Shown here: positions 14,464 through 22,175 of the stretch, in pieces
Numbering within the stretch: the stretch's first letter is position 1
Layout of the letters: each line of letters begins with the position of its first letter
From: DASZPL01 sp035550315
Lineage (GTDB): Bacteria > Actinomycetota > Actinomycetes > JAFAQI01
Assembly (NCBI GenBank): GCA_035550315.1
Contig: DASZPL010000007.1
Location: forward strand, 1-26,820
DNA length: 26,820 bases
Direction of reading: 5' to 3'
The notes under the pieces: generated by a model
The model's input: only the letters and a program-made list of their open reading frames with translations
Told to the model about the DNA's origin: nothing
Databases searched by the model: none
Translations under genes and position numbers: made by a program

Positions 14464-15567
14464 TCAGGCTTCGGCGCCGACCGCGATCGTCGCCTCGACC
14501 TCGGCGATTCGCGCCGCCTCTTCGGCCTTCTGCCGGTCGATCAGCTCGGCCTGGTCCTCGTCGGCCTTCATCAGCTGCTCGAGGTTGACCCCGGCCATGT
14601 CGAGCACGCCCATCTCGGCGTAGCACTTCTGCACCTTCTCGCCCCACAGCCCGATGTCCTTGACGCACGGCACGATCCGGCTGAACAGCAGCGACCGGAA
14701 CATCTGCTGGAACTCCGAGTGCTCGGCGATCTCGGTGCACTCCTCGACCGGCATGTCGAGCGCTTCGTAGACCTCGGTGCCGAGGAACCGGTTGCGCATC
14801 AGCCAGCAGCCCTCGACGACGAAGTCCTCACGCTCGGAGCGCTCCTTCTCGGAGAGTTCGGCGTAGGCATCGCGAAGCGCGAGCCGACCGAACGCGACGT
14901 GGCGTGCCTCGTCCTGCATGACATAAGCAAGCAGCTGCTTGCCGAGCGGGTTCTCGGCGAGGTCGCGCGACAGCCCGAACGCGGCAAGCGCGAGACCCTC
15001 GATGAGCACCTGCATGCCGAGGTAGGCGTAGTCCCACTCGCTCGCGGTCAGCGCGTCGTTGAGCAGCGCCGCGAGGTCCTTGTTCATGGGAAAGACGGTG
15101 CCGATCTTTTCCTGCAGGAATCGCGAGAACACCTCGACGTGCCGCGCCTCGTCCATGGTTTGCGTGGAGCCGTAGAACTTCGAGTCGAGGTCCGGGACCG
15201 TCTCGACGATCCGGGCGGCGGTGATCATCGCGCCCTGCTCACCGTGCAAGAACTGACTCCACGTCCAGGCGGCCTGATGGTGGGTGAAGTTGTCCTGCTC
15301 CTCCTTGGACATCTTCTCCCAGATCTCGGTGCCGGTGAATGGGTTGTAGTTGTCGGGGAAGCCGAGCGGGTTGGCCCAGTCGACGTCGATCGACCAGTCG
15401 ATCCGCTTGGTCGCGTCCCACTGCTTGTCCTTGCCCTTCTGGTACAGCGCCAGCAGCCGGTCGCGACCGTCGTCGTACTCCCAGTTGAAGCGAGCGGCCG
15501 CTGTCGTGGGCACGTCCCACGTCGTCGTGACGTCGGTCGGAATGGCGTACTTGGTGGCAGTGCTCAT
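14464..15567 (-). CDS. Ferritin-like diiron carboxylate protein
   Basis: 367 residues with a complete diiron ligand set in a ferritin-like four-helix arrangement: Glu110 (FLHGEQGA), Glu140-x2-His143 (TMDEARHVEVF), Glu190 (QVLIEGLAL) and Glu220-x2-His223 (VMQDEARHVAFG). This E, ExxH, E, ExxH pattern is shared by ribonucleotide reductase R2, R2-like oxidases and diiron mono-oxygenases. Length and surroundings do not fit an R2 partner of a reductase, and no reductase or ferredoxin gene is adjacent. Substrate and reaction are unknown; an oxidase or oxygenase is likely. Its ATG overlaps the TetR gene stop in ATGA, so it is the probable main target of that regulator. The C-terminus is Ala/Glu-rich, with a long helix around EDQAELIDRQKAEEAARIAE. 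Confidence 0.88.
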   Translation of the reverse strand: MSTATKYAIPTDVTTTWDVPTTAAARFNWEYDDGRDRLLALYQKGKDKQWDATKRIDWSIDVDWANPLGFPDNYNPFTGTEIWEKMSKEEQDNFTHHQAAWTWSQFLHGEQGAMITAARIVETVPDLDSKFYGSTQTMDEARHVEVFSRFLQEKIGTVFPMNKDLAALLNDALTASEWDYAYLGMQVLIEGLALAAFGLSRDLAENPLGKQLLAYVMQDEARHVAFGRLALRDAYAELSEKERSEREDFVVEGCWLMRNRFLGTEVYEALDMPVEECTEIAEHSEFQQMFRSLLFSRIVPCVKDIGLWGEKVQKCYAEMGVLDMAGVNLEQLMKADEDQAELIDRQKAEEAARIAEVEATIAVGAEA

Positions 15568-16148
15568 GACGAACCCTTCATCAGCAGTCGCTCGACCAGA
15601 CGGGCGAGCCGGTTGGCGATGGCCTCGGCGGAGCCGTCGGGACCATCGCTGGGGAGAACCAGATACGAAACGGTGAGGCGGGCGAGCGTCTCGGCGGTGA
15701 GCGCGAGGTCGTCGGCCGGGATCTCCGGCCAGTGCTCGCGCCAGTAGTCCTCGATGTTGAGCCGCGCGGCCATCAGCACCGACTCGCCGCGGGTGGTCAG
15801 GAACGGCAGCAGCCCGGCGGCGTCGTCGGTCAGCACGGCCTTCAGCAGCGGGTTGTTCGACGCCTCGTGCAGCGTCCACAGCGTGGCCGCCACGACCGCC
15901 TCGACCGGGCCGGCCGGGTGGGACTCGTCGAGGCACCGGTTGGTGCCGTCGATGAACCGCTGCGTCTCGCGGACGGCGAGCGCCTGTGCGAGCGCATCCT
16001 TGGAGCCGAACTCGTTGTAGAGCGTCTGCCGCGAGACCCCGGCGGCGGCCGCTACGTCGACCATCCGCGCCGTTTCCCAGCCGCCGGCGACCACGACGTC
16101 GTACGCCGCATCGAGCAGCGCATCGCGGGTAGTCCGCATCCCGGCCAT
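15564..16148 (-). CDS. TetR-family transcriptional regulator
   Basis: 194 residues. The N-terminal helix-turn-helix runs through TRDALLDAAYDVVVAGGWE and ARMVDVAAAAGVSRQTLYNE, followed by FGSKDALAQAL, the standard TetR DNA-binding domain. The C-terminal ligand domain shows no identifiable ligand signature. ATG 16148 is the first of two close ATGs (MAGM). The gene is translationally coupled to the diiron gene. A palindromic operator sits 14 bp upstream within its own promoter, so autorepression and co-control of the diiron gene are expected. The divergent hisN gene begins 94 bp away and could be affected. Confidence 0.93.
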   Translation of the reverse strand: MAGMRTTRDALLDAAYDVVVAGGWETARMVDVAAAAGVSRQTLYNEFGSKDALAQALAVRETQRFIDGTNRCLDESHPAGPVEAVVAATLWTLHEASNNPLLKAVLTDDAAGLLPFLTTRGESVLMAARLNIEDYWREHWPEIPADDLALTAETLARLTVSYLVLPSDGPDGSAEAIANRLARLVERLLMKGSS

Positions 16149-16157
16149 CTGGCTCAG

Positions 16158-16184
16158 TGTTTACACGAACCGCCTTCGTGTCAA
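16158..16184 (-). promoter_or_regulatory. Promoter of the TetR-diiron operon
   Basis: On the reverse strand a perfect TTGACA (16184-16179) is followed by a 15-nt spacer and TAAACA (16163-16158). The spacing is slightly short for a housekeeping promoter. The predicted start is within a few bases of the TetR ATG at 16148, so the transcript would have a very short leader or none. The TetR operator overlaps both elements. Confidence 0.55.
16163..16181. promoter_or_regulatory. Palindromic TetR operator
   Basis: ACACGAA (16163-16169) and TTCGTGT (16175-16181) form a perfect inverted repeat around CCGCC. A 19-bp palindrome is typical for TetR dimers. It overlaps the -35 and -10 elements of the TetR gene's own promoter and lies 60 bp from the hisN start. 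Binding by this TetR is inferred from position and symmetry. Confidence 0.7.
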
Positions 16185-16241
16185 GCATCGTGGTGGTACG
16201 GCGAGGCACGCCGCTCCGACGGCGTGGCTATGGTCTGCGAC

Positions 16242-17024
16242 GTGACCGGGTGGGACGCCGACCTGCGGCTGGCGCTCGACCTGGCCGACGCCGCCGACGA
16301 GATCACCGTCGCGCGGTTCGGCAGCCGCGACCTCGTGGTCGAGCGCAAACCCGACCTGACGCCGGTGACGGACGCCGACCGCGCGGTCGAGCAGCAGCTC
16401 CGCGACCGGCTGAGCCGCGAGCGACCCGACGACGCCGTGATCGGCGAGGAGTACGGCGAGGGCGGCAGCGCGCCGCGACGCTGGATCATCGATCCGATCG
16501 ACGGCACCAAGAACTTCGTCCGCGGCGTCCCTATCTGGGCCACCCTGATCGCGCTGCAGGCCGACGACCACGTCGTCGTCGGCGCGGTCTCGGCGCCAGC
16601 GCTGCACCGGCGATGGTGGGCGGCGAGCGGAGCCGGCGCCTGGGTGCAGGTCGGACAACGCGACCCGACCCGCTGCCGGGCGTCGGCGGTGACGTCGCTC
16701 GACGACGCCTCGCTGTCCTACGCGTCGATCGGCGGCTGGCGCGAGGCCGGCCGGTTCGACGGATTCATGGCGCTGCTCGGCCGGGTCTGGCGCACCCGGG
16801 CCTACGGCGACTTCTGGTCGCACATGCTGGTCGCCGAAGGCGCGGTCGACGTCGCCTGCGAGCCCGAGGTCTCGCTCTGGGACCTCGCCGCGCTGCAGGT
16901 GATCGTCGAGGAGTCGGGCGGTCGGTTCACCGACCTGACCGGGGTGGCGCGGCCGGACGGCGGCAGCGCCGTCAGCAGCAACGGGTTGCTGCACGACGAC
17001 GTGCTCGCCGTCCTCCGGCCCTGA
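16242..17024 (+). CDS. hisN: Histidinol-phosphatase, inositol monophosphatase type
   Basis: 260 residues of the IMPase superfamily; it dephosphorylates histidinol phosphate in histidine synthesis. Metal and phosphate motifs are GEE (68-70), DPIDGTKNF (84-92) and, near residue 211, LWDLAALQVIVEESGG. The segments RKPDLTPVTDADRAVE, TKNFVRGVPIWA, APALHRRWWAA and RTRAYGDFWS match mycobacterial HisN (Rv3137) nearly word for word as I recall it, which separates it from other inositol phosphatases. The GTG at 16242 best fits the family's N-terminus; ATG 16230 and GTG 16224 are in frame upstream. None has a clear ribosome-binding site. It is a single-gene unit, divergent from TetR and convergent with the acyltransferase. 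Confidence 0.93.
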   Translation: MTGWDADLRLALDLADAADEITVARFGSRDLVVERKPDLTPVTDADRAVEQQLRDRLSRERPDDAVIGEEYGEGGSAPRRWIIDPIDGTKNFVRGVPIWATLIALQADDHVVVGAVSAPALHRRWWAASGAGAWVQVGQRDPTRCRASAVTSLDDASLSYASIGGWREAGRFDGFMALLGRVWRTRAYGDFWSHMLVAEGAVDVACEPEVSLWDLAALQVIVEESGGRFTDLTGVARPDGGSAVSSNGLLHDDVLAVLRP

Positions 17025-17078
17025 CCCCCGATGGCGGGCTGGCCTGGCTAGAGCGTGGTCAATCCGCCAAACCCGGTG

Positions 17079-17121
17079 TGAGGCACTCGTCGTGCTCTGT
17101 TAGCTGAGGCACTCGTCGTGC
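17079..17121. repeat. Two 17-bp direct repeats with 26-bp period at the hisN/acyltransferase junction
   Basis: TGAGGCACTCGTCGTGC occurs at 17079-17095 and again at 17105-17121. The second copy covers the last codons of the acyltransferase gene (its stop is 17100-17102 on the reverse strand). The first lies just beyond the stop, out of frame with the gene. Each copy holds an imperfect palindrome (GCAC...GTGC). The 75-bp gap to hisN shows nothing else I can identify. Confidence 0.85.
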
Positions 17122-17732
17122 CATGCCCGCTTGATGCCGTCGGGGTAGACGAGCTGCCGGATGATGCGCGCCGGGTTGCCGGCGACCAAGGTGTCGTCGG
17201 GTACGTCGCGGCTGACGACGGCGCCCGCGGCGACCAGCGAGCGCGACCCGATCGTCGAGCCGGCGAGGATGATCGCGCGCGCCCCGATCCAGGCGCCGTT
17301 GCCGATCCGGACCGGGGCTTCCTTCACCGGCCGGCCTTCCACGCCGTGGCTGTCGCTGTCCATGACGTAGACGTCGTTGGCGATCGCCACGTCGTCGCCG
17401 ATGCTGATCTCGCAGACGCTCGACAGCGTCACGCCGGTGTTGATGAAGACCCGGTCACCGATCCGGATCCGGCCCCACCCTGTGATCCAGGTACGCCGGT
17501 GAGTGGACCAGATCTTGAAGTGGTCACCGACCACCATGTCGCTCGCGTCAACGATCGGCCGCCCGAGCACCGTCGGCTGAATGCCCACCGCCAGGCATCG
17601 ACGCAACTGCCACTCGGCGTTCGCCCGCTGCCGGCCGTAGGCCCACAGGAACTGCGCCTCCAGTCGGCGCTGCTGCCACGCCTTGCCCAGGTCGGCCACG
17701 GCCGGGAACGCTACCGGTTCCGGCGATCGCAT
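17100..17732 (-). CDS. Hexapeptide-repeat (LbH) acyltransferase
   Basis: About 210 residues. A helical N-terminal segment rich in Trp, Gln and Arg precedes a left-handed beta-helix of isoleucine-patch hexapeptides: WGRIRIGDRVFINTGVTLSS, ISIGDDVAIANDVYVMD, VRIGNGAWIGARAIILAG, STIGSRSLVAAGAVV. The catalytic-type histidine is in DSDSHGVEGRP. The end PDDTLVAGNPARIIRQL is the classic close of this family (maltose/galactoside O-acetyltransferase and relatives). The acceptor is unknown. ATG 17732 gives a frame with normal high GC3. The upstream MFS reading frame runs through the first 185 bp of this gene in another frame, so the junction is odd. It is the third gene of the MarR-MFS run. Confidence 0.88.
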   Translation of the reverse strand: MRSPEPVAFPAVADLGKAWQQRRLEAQFLWAYGRQRANAEWQLRRCLAVGIQPTVLGRPIVDASDMVVGDHFKIWSTHRRTWITGWGRIRIGDRVFINTGVTLSSVCEISIGDDVAIANDVYVMDSDSHGVEGRPVKEAPVRIGNGAWIGARAIILAGSTIGSRSLVAAGAVVSRDVPDDTLVAGNPARIIRQLVYPDGIKRAWHDECLS

Positions 17733-18951
17733 CGCGCCGCCGGATCCGACGTACGACGGCGGCGCCGAGCAACGCCGCGGCGGCGCACGCCAGCGCACCG
17801 AGCGCAAGCCCCCAGCGCGGCCCGACGTGCTCCGCGACCGCACCGACGATCGGACCGCCGAACGGCGTCGAGCCCATGAACGCCACAGCCCACAGCGCCA
17901 TCACCCGGCCACGCATCGTCGGCTCGGCGGTCAACTGCAGCGTGCTGTTGCCCTTGGACATGAACGTCACGCTTGCGGCACCGACCGCCGCCAGCGCCAC
18001 CAGCTCGATCGTCAGGTTCGGCGCGACCGCCGCGACCGCAATGCAGACCGCGAAGCTGGCCGCCGAGCGCACCAACGGTGCCAGCCCGGTGCGGCCGCGG
18101 CCGGCGGCGTACAGCCCGCCGACCACCGCTCCGGCACCCATCGCGGCGACCATGAAGCCGTAGGTCTGCGCGCCGCCGTGGAAGGTCTGCTTCGCGACGA
18201 CCGGCAGGCTGACCGAGAACTCGTAGGCCAGGCAGCCCACCAGCGCCATCATGAGCAGCGGTACGACGAGCCGGACGTCCCCGCGGACGTAGCGCAGGCC
18301 CTCGCGCAGCTGGCCGCGGCCCCGAGCGGTGCGCGCCGACGGCGACAGCGCCGTGACGTCCATCCGCAACAGCGACGAGACCACCGCGGCGAAGCTGGCC
18401 GCGTTAATCAGGAAGCAGGCGCCGAACCCGGCGGTTGCGATGATCACGCCCGCCACCGCCGGCCCGACCGCACGGGCGCCGTTGACCAGCACCGAGTTGA
18501 GCGTCACCGCGTTGCGGATGTGCTTGGGGCCGACCATCTCCAGCACGAAGGCTTGCCGGGAGGGGTTTTCGAACGTGTTGTTCAACCCGAGCAAGAAGGC
18601 GAGCAGCCCGATCTGCCAGAAGCGGACCGCGCCGACGACGGTGAGCAGCCCGAGGGTCAACGCCAGCACGCCCATCATGGACTGCAGCGCGATCATCATC
18701 CGGCGCTTGTCGACCCGGTCGGCGACGACGCCGCCGTACGGCCCGAGCAGCAGCACTGGGATGGTCTGCAGCGCGACGACGAAGCCGACGTCGGTGCCCG
18801 AGCCGGTCATCGTGTAGACGAGGTAGGACTGCGCGACCGTCTGCATCCAAGTGCCGATGACGGAGATCGCCTGGCCGCCGAAGTAGAGCCGGTAGTTCGG
18901 GTTGGCCAGCGAGGCAAAGGTGGCGCGGCGCAGCCGCTGCAGCGGCGTCAT
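17548..18951 (-). CDS. MFS transporter (EntS-like exporter family), with suspect C-terminal tail
   Basis: 467 residues, with about twelve hydrophobic segments up to residue 400. The family signatures are FASLANPNYRLYFGGQAISV, TWMQTVAQSYLVY, and the inter-helix loop GGVVADRVDKRRMM. The type is that of the MFS_3/enterobactin-exporter group, usually proton-driven drug or siderophore efflux. The ATG at 18951 overlaps the MarR stop in ATGA. After residue ~405 (VVRRIRRRDAIAG) the protein becomes Gly/Ala/Arg/Pro-rich with lower GC3; this last part lies inside the acyltransferase gene, whose frame has normal codon use. The real protein probably ended near 17735, and its stop appears to have been lost. 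Confidence 0.88.
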   Translation of the reverse strand: MTPLQRLRRATFASLANPNYRLYFGGQAISVIGTWMQTVAQSYLVYTMTGSGTDVGFVVALQTIPVLLLGPYGGVVADRVDKRRMMIALQSMMGVLALTLGLLTVVGAVRFWQIGLLAFLLGLNNTFENPSRQAFVLEMVGPKHIRNAVTLNSVLVNGARAVGPAVAGVIIATAGFGACFLINAASFAAVVSSLLRMDVTALSPSARTARGRGQLREGLRYVRGDVRLVVPLLMMALVGCLAYEFSVSLPVVAKQTFHGGAQTYGFMVAAMGAGAVVGGLYAAGRGRTGLAPLVRSAASFAVCIAVAAVAPNLTIELVALAAVGAASVTFMSKGNSTLQLTAEPTMRGRVMALWAVAFMGSTPFGGPIVGAVAEHVGPRWGLALGALACAAAALLGAAVVRRIRRRDAIAGTGSVPGRGRPGQGVAAAPTGGAVPVGLRPAAGERRVAVASMPGGGHSADGARAADR

Positions 18952-19406
18952 CGGGTCCGCTCGCGCAGCACCGCGTCGGCGAACGCCTCGAGTGCGGGCA
19001 GCGCCGCCTCGAGCCGGGCAAGGTCGTCGGCGCCCAGGTCGGCCAGCCCTTCGGCGAGGATGCGTCCGCGCTCGGCACGCAGCTTGTCGTGAGTACGCCG
19101 GCCCGCGGCCGTCGCCTCGACGATGCACGCCCGGCGGTCGTCGGGATCGGGCTTGCGCCGGATCAGCCCGTCGCCGTCGAGCGCGGCGACCACGCGGCTG
19201 AGCATCGTCGGGTTGATGCCTTCGATCTCCGCCAGCCGGGAGAGCCGCAACGGCCCCTCGCGGACGATCACGCCGAGCGTTGAGAGCCTGGTCGGGGTCA
19301 CCCCGCTGCCCCGAGCCGCGGCGTTCAGCCGGCGCGAGATCTTGCCGACGATGACGCGAAGCCGGGCTGGCGTGTCGGCCTCGTCGATGGCGGCGGAAGG
19401 TGGCAT
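18948..19406 (-). CDS. MarR-family transcriptional regulator
   Basis: 152 residues with a winged helix-turn-helix: LSTLGVIVREGPLRLSRLAE, then INPTMLSRVVAALDGDGLIR and the wing KPDPDDRRACIVEAT with the conserved D-x-R-R. Flanking helices form the dimer interface. MarR proteins next to an exporter usually repress it and respond to small phenolic or lipid-like ligands. The ATG at 19406 has GGATGG upstream. The gene diverges from tmsA over 51 bp containing one palindrome, so it may also control the tms operon (inference). Confidence 0.93.
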   Translation of the reverse strand: MPPSAAIDEADTPARLRVIVGKISRRLNAAARGSGVTPTRLSTLGVIVREGPLRLSRLAEIEGINPTMLSRVVAALDGDGLIRRKPDPDDRRACIVEATAAGRRTHDKLRAERGRILAEGLADLGADDLARLEAALPALEAFADAVLRERTR

Positions 19407-19425
19407 TGCTGTCCATCCTATTTAT

Positions 19426-19443
19426 TTGCCTGCCAGCATGCAA
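19426..19443. promoter_or_regulatory. Candidate MarR operator in the MarR-tmsA intergenic region
   Basis: TTGCCTGC (19426-19433) and GCATGCAA (19436-19443) form an 18-bp inverted repeat with one mismatched pair. Size and symmetry suit a MarR dimer. The surrounding sequence is unusually AT-rich for the window and contains TAAATA on the reverse strand, a possible -10 element for the MarR gene. The site lies 15 bp from tmsA. Confidence 0.5.
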
Positions 19444-19457
19444 TTGGTTTATGAGCG

Positions 19458-20858
19458 ATGTGCAATAGCCTGAGCGGCGTGCCAGAGACGCCGGCGCAGC
19501 AGGCCTACGTCCAGCGCGTCGCCGACCTCCGCCGCGCGCTGCTGGCGCTGCCCGGCGACGCACCGGTCCGGCTCCGCAAGCCGGCACGCACCTCGAACCT
19601 GTTTCGCCCGCGCAGTCCTAACCACGACCCACTCGACGTCGCCGGGTTCAGCGGCGTCATCGCCCTCGACCCGGCGGCCCGCACCGCCGACGTGCTCGGC
19701 ATGACGACGTACGAAGACCTGGTCGCCGCCACGCTGCCGCATGGCCTGATCCCGCTGGTGGTGCCGCAACTGAAGACCATCACCCTCGGTGGCGCGGTCA
19801 CCGGCCTCGGCATCGAGTCGACATCGTTCCGCAATGGCTGCCCCCACGAGTCGGTCCTCGAGATGGACATCCTCACCGGCACCGGCGAGGTCGTGACCGC
19901 CACGCCGACAAACGAGCACCGCGACCTGTTCTTCGGCTTCACCAACTCCTACGGCACGCTCGGCTACACGCTCCGGCTGCGGATCGAGCTCGAGCCGGTG
20001 ACGCCGTACGTCCACCTGCGCCACCTGCGGTTCGACGACCTGGCCAGCGCGACGACCGTGATCGAGCGGCTGTGCCAGGAGCGAAGTCACGGCGGCGAGC
20101 CGGTCGACTTCCTCGACGGCACCTGGTTCGGCTCGGCCGAGTGTTACCTCACGCTGGGCAGCTACGCCGACGAGGCGCCGCCCACGTCGGACTACACCGG
20201 GCAGCAGATCTACTACCGGTCGATCCAGCAGCATCGCGAGGACTGGCTGACCACGCACGACTACCTCTGGCGCTGGGACACCGACTGGTTCTGGTGCTCA
20301 CGCGCCTTCGGCACCCAGCGCCGCTGGGTGCGACCGCTGTGGCCGCGGCGCTGGCGCCGCTCCGACGTCTACTGGCGGCTAATCGCGCTGGAGCGCCGCT
20401 ACGGCGTGAAGCGCGGGCTCGACCGGGCCCGGCTGCGGCCGGCACAGGAAGAGGTCATCCAGGACGTCGAGATCCCGGTCGACCGGGTCGCCGACTTCGT
20501 CGAGTTCCTCGATCAGCGCACCGGCATCCGTCCGGTCTGGCTCTGCCCGCTCCGCCAGCGCGACCCGTCGGTGCGCTGGGAGCTGTATCCGCTCGACCCG
20601 TCGACGACCTATGTCAACGTCGGCTTCTGGTCGACGGTCGGGCTGCCGCCGGGCGCCGCCGACGGGCACCACAACCGGGCGATCGAGCAGCGGGTCGCCG
20701 AGTTGGGCGGTCGCAAGTCGCTGTACTCGACGGCGTTCTACCCGGAGGACGAGTTTTGGTCGACGTACGGCGGTGACAGCTACGCCGTGCTGAAGAAGAC
20801 CTACGATCCGGACGGCCGGCTGCTCGACCTGTACGCCAAGACCGTCGGACGTCAATGA
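19458..20858 (+). CDS. tmsA: FAD-dependent oxidoreductase of 10-methyl fatty acid (tuberculostearate) synthesis
   Basis: 466 residues. An FAD-binding PCMH-type domain covers about residues 50-170, with ARTADVLGMTTYEDLVAATL, PLVVPQLKTITLGGAVTGLG and ESVLEMDILTGTGEVV. The rest contains YYRSIQQHREDWLTTHDYLW, WDTDWFWCSRAFGTQ and KKTYDPDGRLLDLYAK. It matches M. tuberculosis Rv3719 (BfaA/TmsA) along its length as I recall that protein. TmsA reduces the 10-methylene acyl intermediate made by TmsB to the 10-methyl chain. ATG 19458 is used; GTG 19479 is in frame and close to the start of similar proteins. tmsB follows after 15 nt. Confidence 0.93.
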   Translation: MCNSLSGVPETPAQQAYVQRVADLRRALLALPGDAPVRLRKPARTSNLFRPRSPNHDPLDVAGFSGVIALDPAARTADVLGMTTYEDLVAATLPHGLIPLVVPQLKTITLGGAVTGLGIESTSFRNGCPHESVLEMDILTGTGEVVTATPTNEHRDLFFGFTNSYGTLGYTLRLRIELEPVTPYVHLRHLRFDDLASATTVIERLCQERSHGGEPVDFLDGTWFGSAECYLTLGSYADEAPPTSDYTGQQIYYRSIQQHREDWLTTHDYLWRWDTDWFWCSRAFGTQRRWVRPLWPRRWRRSDVYWRLIALERRYGVKRGLDRARLRPAQEEVIQDVEIPVDRVADFVEFLDQRTGIRPVWLCPLRQRDPSVRWELYPLDPSTTYVNVGFWSTVGLPPGAADGHHNRAIEQRVAELGGRKSLYSTAFYPEDEFWSTYGGDSYAVLKKTYDPDGRLLDLYAKTVGRQ

Positions 20859-20873
20859 CAGCGGGAGGCTGAC

Positions 20874-22127
20874 ATGCCGCATGGTCAACTTGCCACCGTC
20901 GTGCATCGCGCAATGGGTGCGCCACCGCTTCGGGTTGCGGCGTACGACGACAGCCGCGCCGGCCCGGCCGACGCGCCGATCGGGCTGACGCTTCGCTCGC
21001 CGGCTGCGCTGTCGTATTTGATCACCGCGCCCGGGTCGATCGGCCTGGCGCGCGCGTTCGTCAGCGGGTCGCTGGAGATCGAGGGTGACCTCTACGACGC
21101 GCTGTCACTGGTGTGGAGCGACCGCGTCGGCTCGCTGTCGTGGGCTGAGCGGCTCGCGGTGTTGCGGCAGCTCGACCCGCGCGCGCTGCGGTGGGTGTCG
21201 CCGCCGCCGGAGGAGTTCAGCGGCCGGCGGCTGCGCAACGGGTTCCGCCACTCGAAGGCACGGGACGCTGTGGCGATCAGCCACCACTACGACGTGTCGA
21301 ACCGGTTCTACGAATGGGTGCTGGGTCCGTCGATGACCTACACCTGCGCCTGCTATCCGCGTGCCGACGCCACCCTCGAGGAGGCGCAGGAGCACAAGTA
21401 CGACCTGGTGGCACGCAAGCTCGGCCTGCAGCCAGGCATGCGACTGCTGGACGTCGGCTGCGGCTGGGGTGGCATGGTCCGCCATGCCGCCAAGCACTAC
21501 GGCGTGCAGGCGATCGGCGTGACGTTGTCGCGCAAGCAAGCGGAGTGGGCGGCGAAGGCGATCGCCGACGACGGCTTGACCGGCGTGGCCGAAGTGCGGT
21601 TCGGCGACTACCGCGACATCCGCGAGAGCGGCTTCGACGCCGTCTCCTCGATCGGGTTGACCGAGCACATCGGGCTGAAGCAGCTGCCGGCGTACTTCCG
21701 GTTCCTACACTCGCGGCTGCGACCGCACGGCCGGCTGCTCAACCACTGCATCACCCGGCCGACGACGACGGAGGCGGTGCACATCCGGGGCTTCATCGAC
21801 CGCTATGTCTTCCCCGACGGCGAGATCGAAGGGGTCGGGACGATCGTGTCGGCGATGCAGAACCACGGCTTCGAGGTGCGGCACGAGGAGAACCTGCGCG
21901 AGCACTACGCGCGGACGCTGCACGGCTGGTGCGACAACCTCGCCGCGCATTGGGACGAAGCGGTCGCCGAGGTCGGCCTCGGCCGGGCGAAGGTGTGGGC
22001 GCTCTACATGGCCGGGTCGCGGCTCGGCTTCGAGCGGCACACGCTCGAGCTGCACCAGGTGCTCGGCGTCCGAGTCGACGAGACCGGCGAGTCCGGCATG
22101 CCGCTGCGCCCGGACTGGGGCGTCTGA
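20874..22127 (+). CDS. tmsB: SAM-dependent fatty-acyl C10 methyltransferase (CFA-synthase family)
   Basis: 417 residues of the cyclopropane-fatty-acid synthase family. The N-terminal domain (GLTLRSPAALSYLI, RAFVSGSLEIEGDLYDAL) is a lipid-binding module. The catalytic part has SHHYDVSNRFYEWVLG, MTYTCACY (154-161), the SAM loop LDVGCGWGG (192-200) and TEHIG (263-267). Located directly after tmsA, it corresponds to TmsB/BfaB (Rv3720), which methylenates oleoyl chains of phospholipids at C10. A simple cyclopropane synthase cannot be excluded from sequence alone, but the pairing argues for methyltransfer. ATG 20874 follows GGGAGG eight bases upstream. Confidence 0.93.
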   Translation: MPHGQLATVVHRAMGAPPLRVAAYDDSRAGPADAPIGLTLRSPAALSYLITAPGSIGLARAFVSGSLEIEGDLYDALSLVWSDRVGSLSWAERLAVLRQLDPRALRWVSPPPEEFSGRRLRNGFRHSKARDAVAISHHYDVSNRFYEWVLGPSMTYTCACYPRADATLEEAQEHKYDLVARKLGLQPGMRLLDVGCGWGGMVRHAAKHYGVQAIGVTLSRKQAEWAAKAIADDGLTGVAEVRFGDYRDIRESGFDAVSSIGLTEHIGLKQLPAYFRFLHSRLRPHGRLLNHCITRPTTTEAVHIRGFIDRYVFPDGEIEGVGTIVSAMQNHGFEVRHEENLREHYARTLHGWCDNLAAHWDEAVAEVGLGRAKVWALYMAGSRLGFERHTLELHQVLGVRVDETGESGMPLRPDWGV

Positions 22128-22146
22128 GCACCCACTGCGCAGCCTC

Positions 22147-22165
22147 GTGACGGCGCCGCCGTCAC
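22147..22165. repeat. Hairpin between tmsB and the DinB-like gene
   Basis: GTGACGGC (22147-22154) pairs perfectly with GCCGTCAC (22158-22165) around a GCC loop. It lies 20 nt after the tmsB stop and 10 nt before the next start. It could attenuate transcription into the third gene or protect the tmsAB message end. There is no T-tract. Confidence 0.55.
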
Positions 22166-22175
22166 ACTGACAGCC

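Noticed and set aside
14464..15567. Diiron gene as ribonucleotide reductase R2
   Set aside because: No large-subunit gene nearby and no distinctive R2 signature beyond the shared ligands; kept as ferritin-like diiron protein.
17683..19092. 469-codon forward open frame opposite MFS and MarR
   Set aside because: Asp/Arg/Gln-rich antisense shadow; the MFS frame on the other strand has clear helices.
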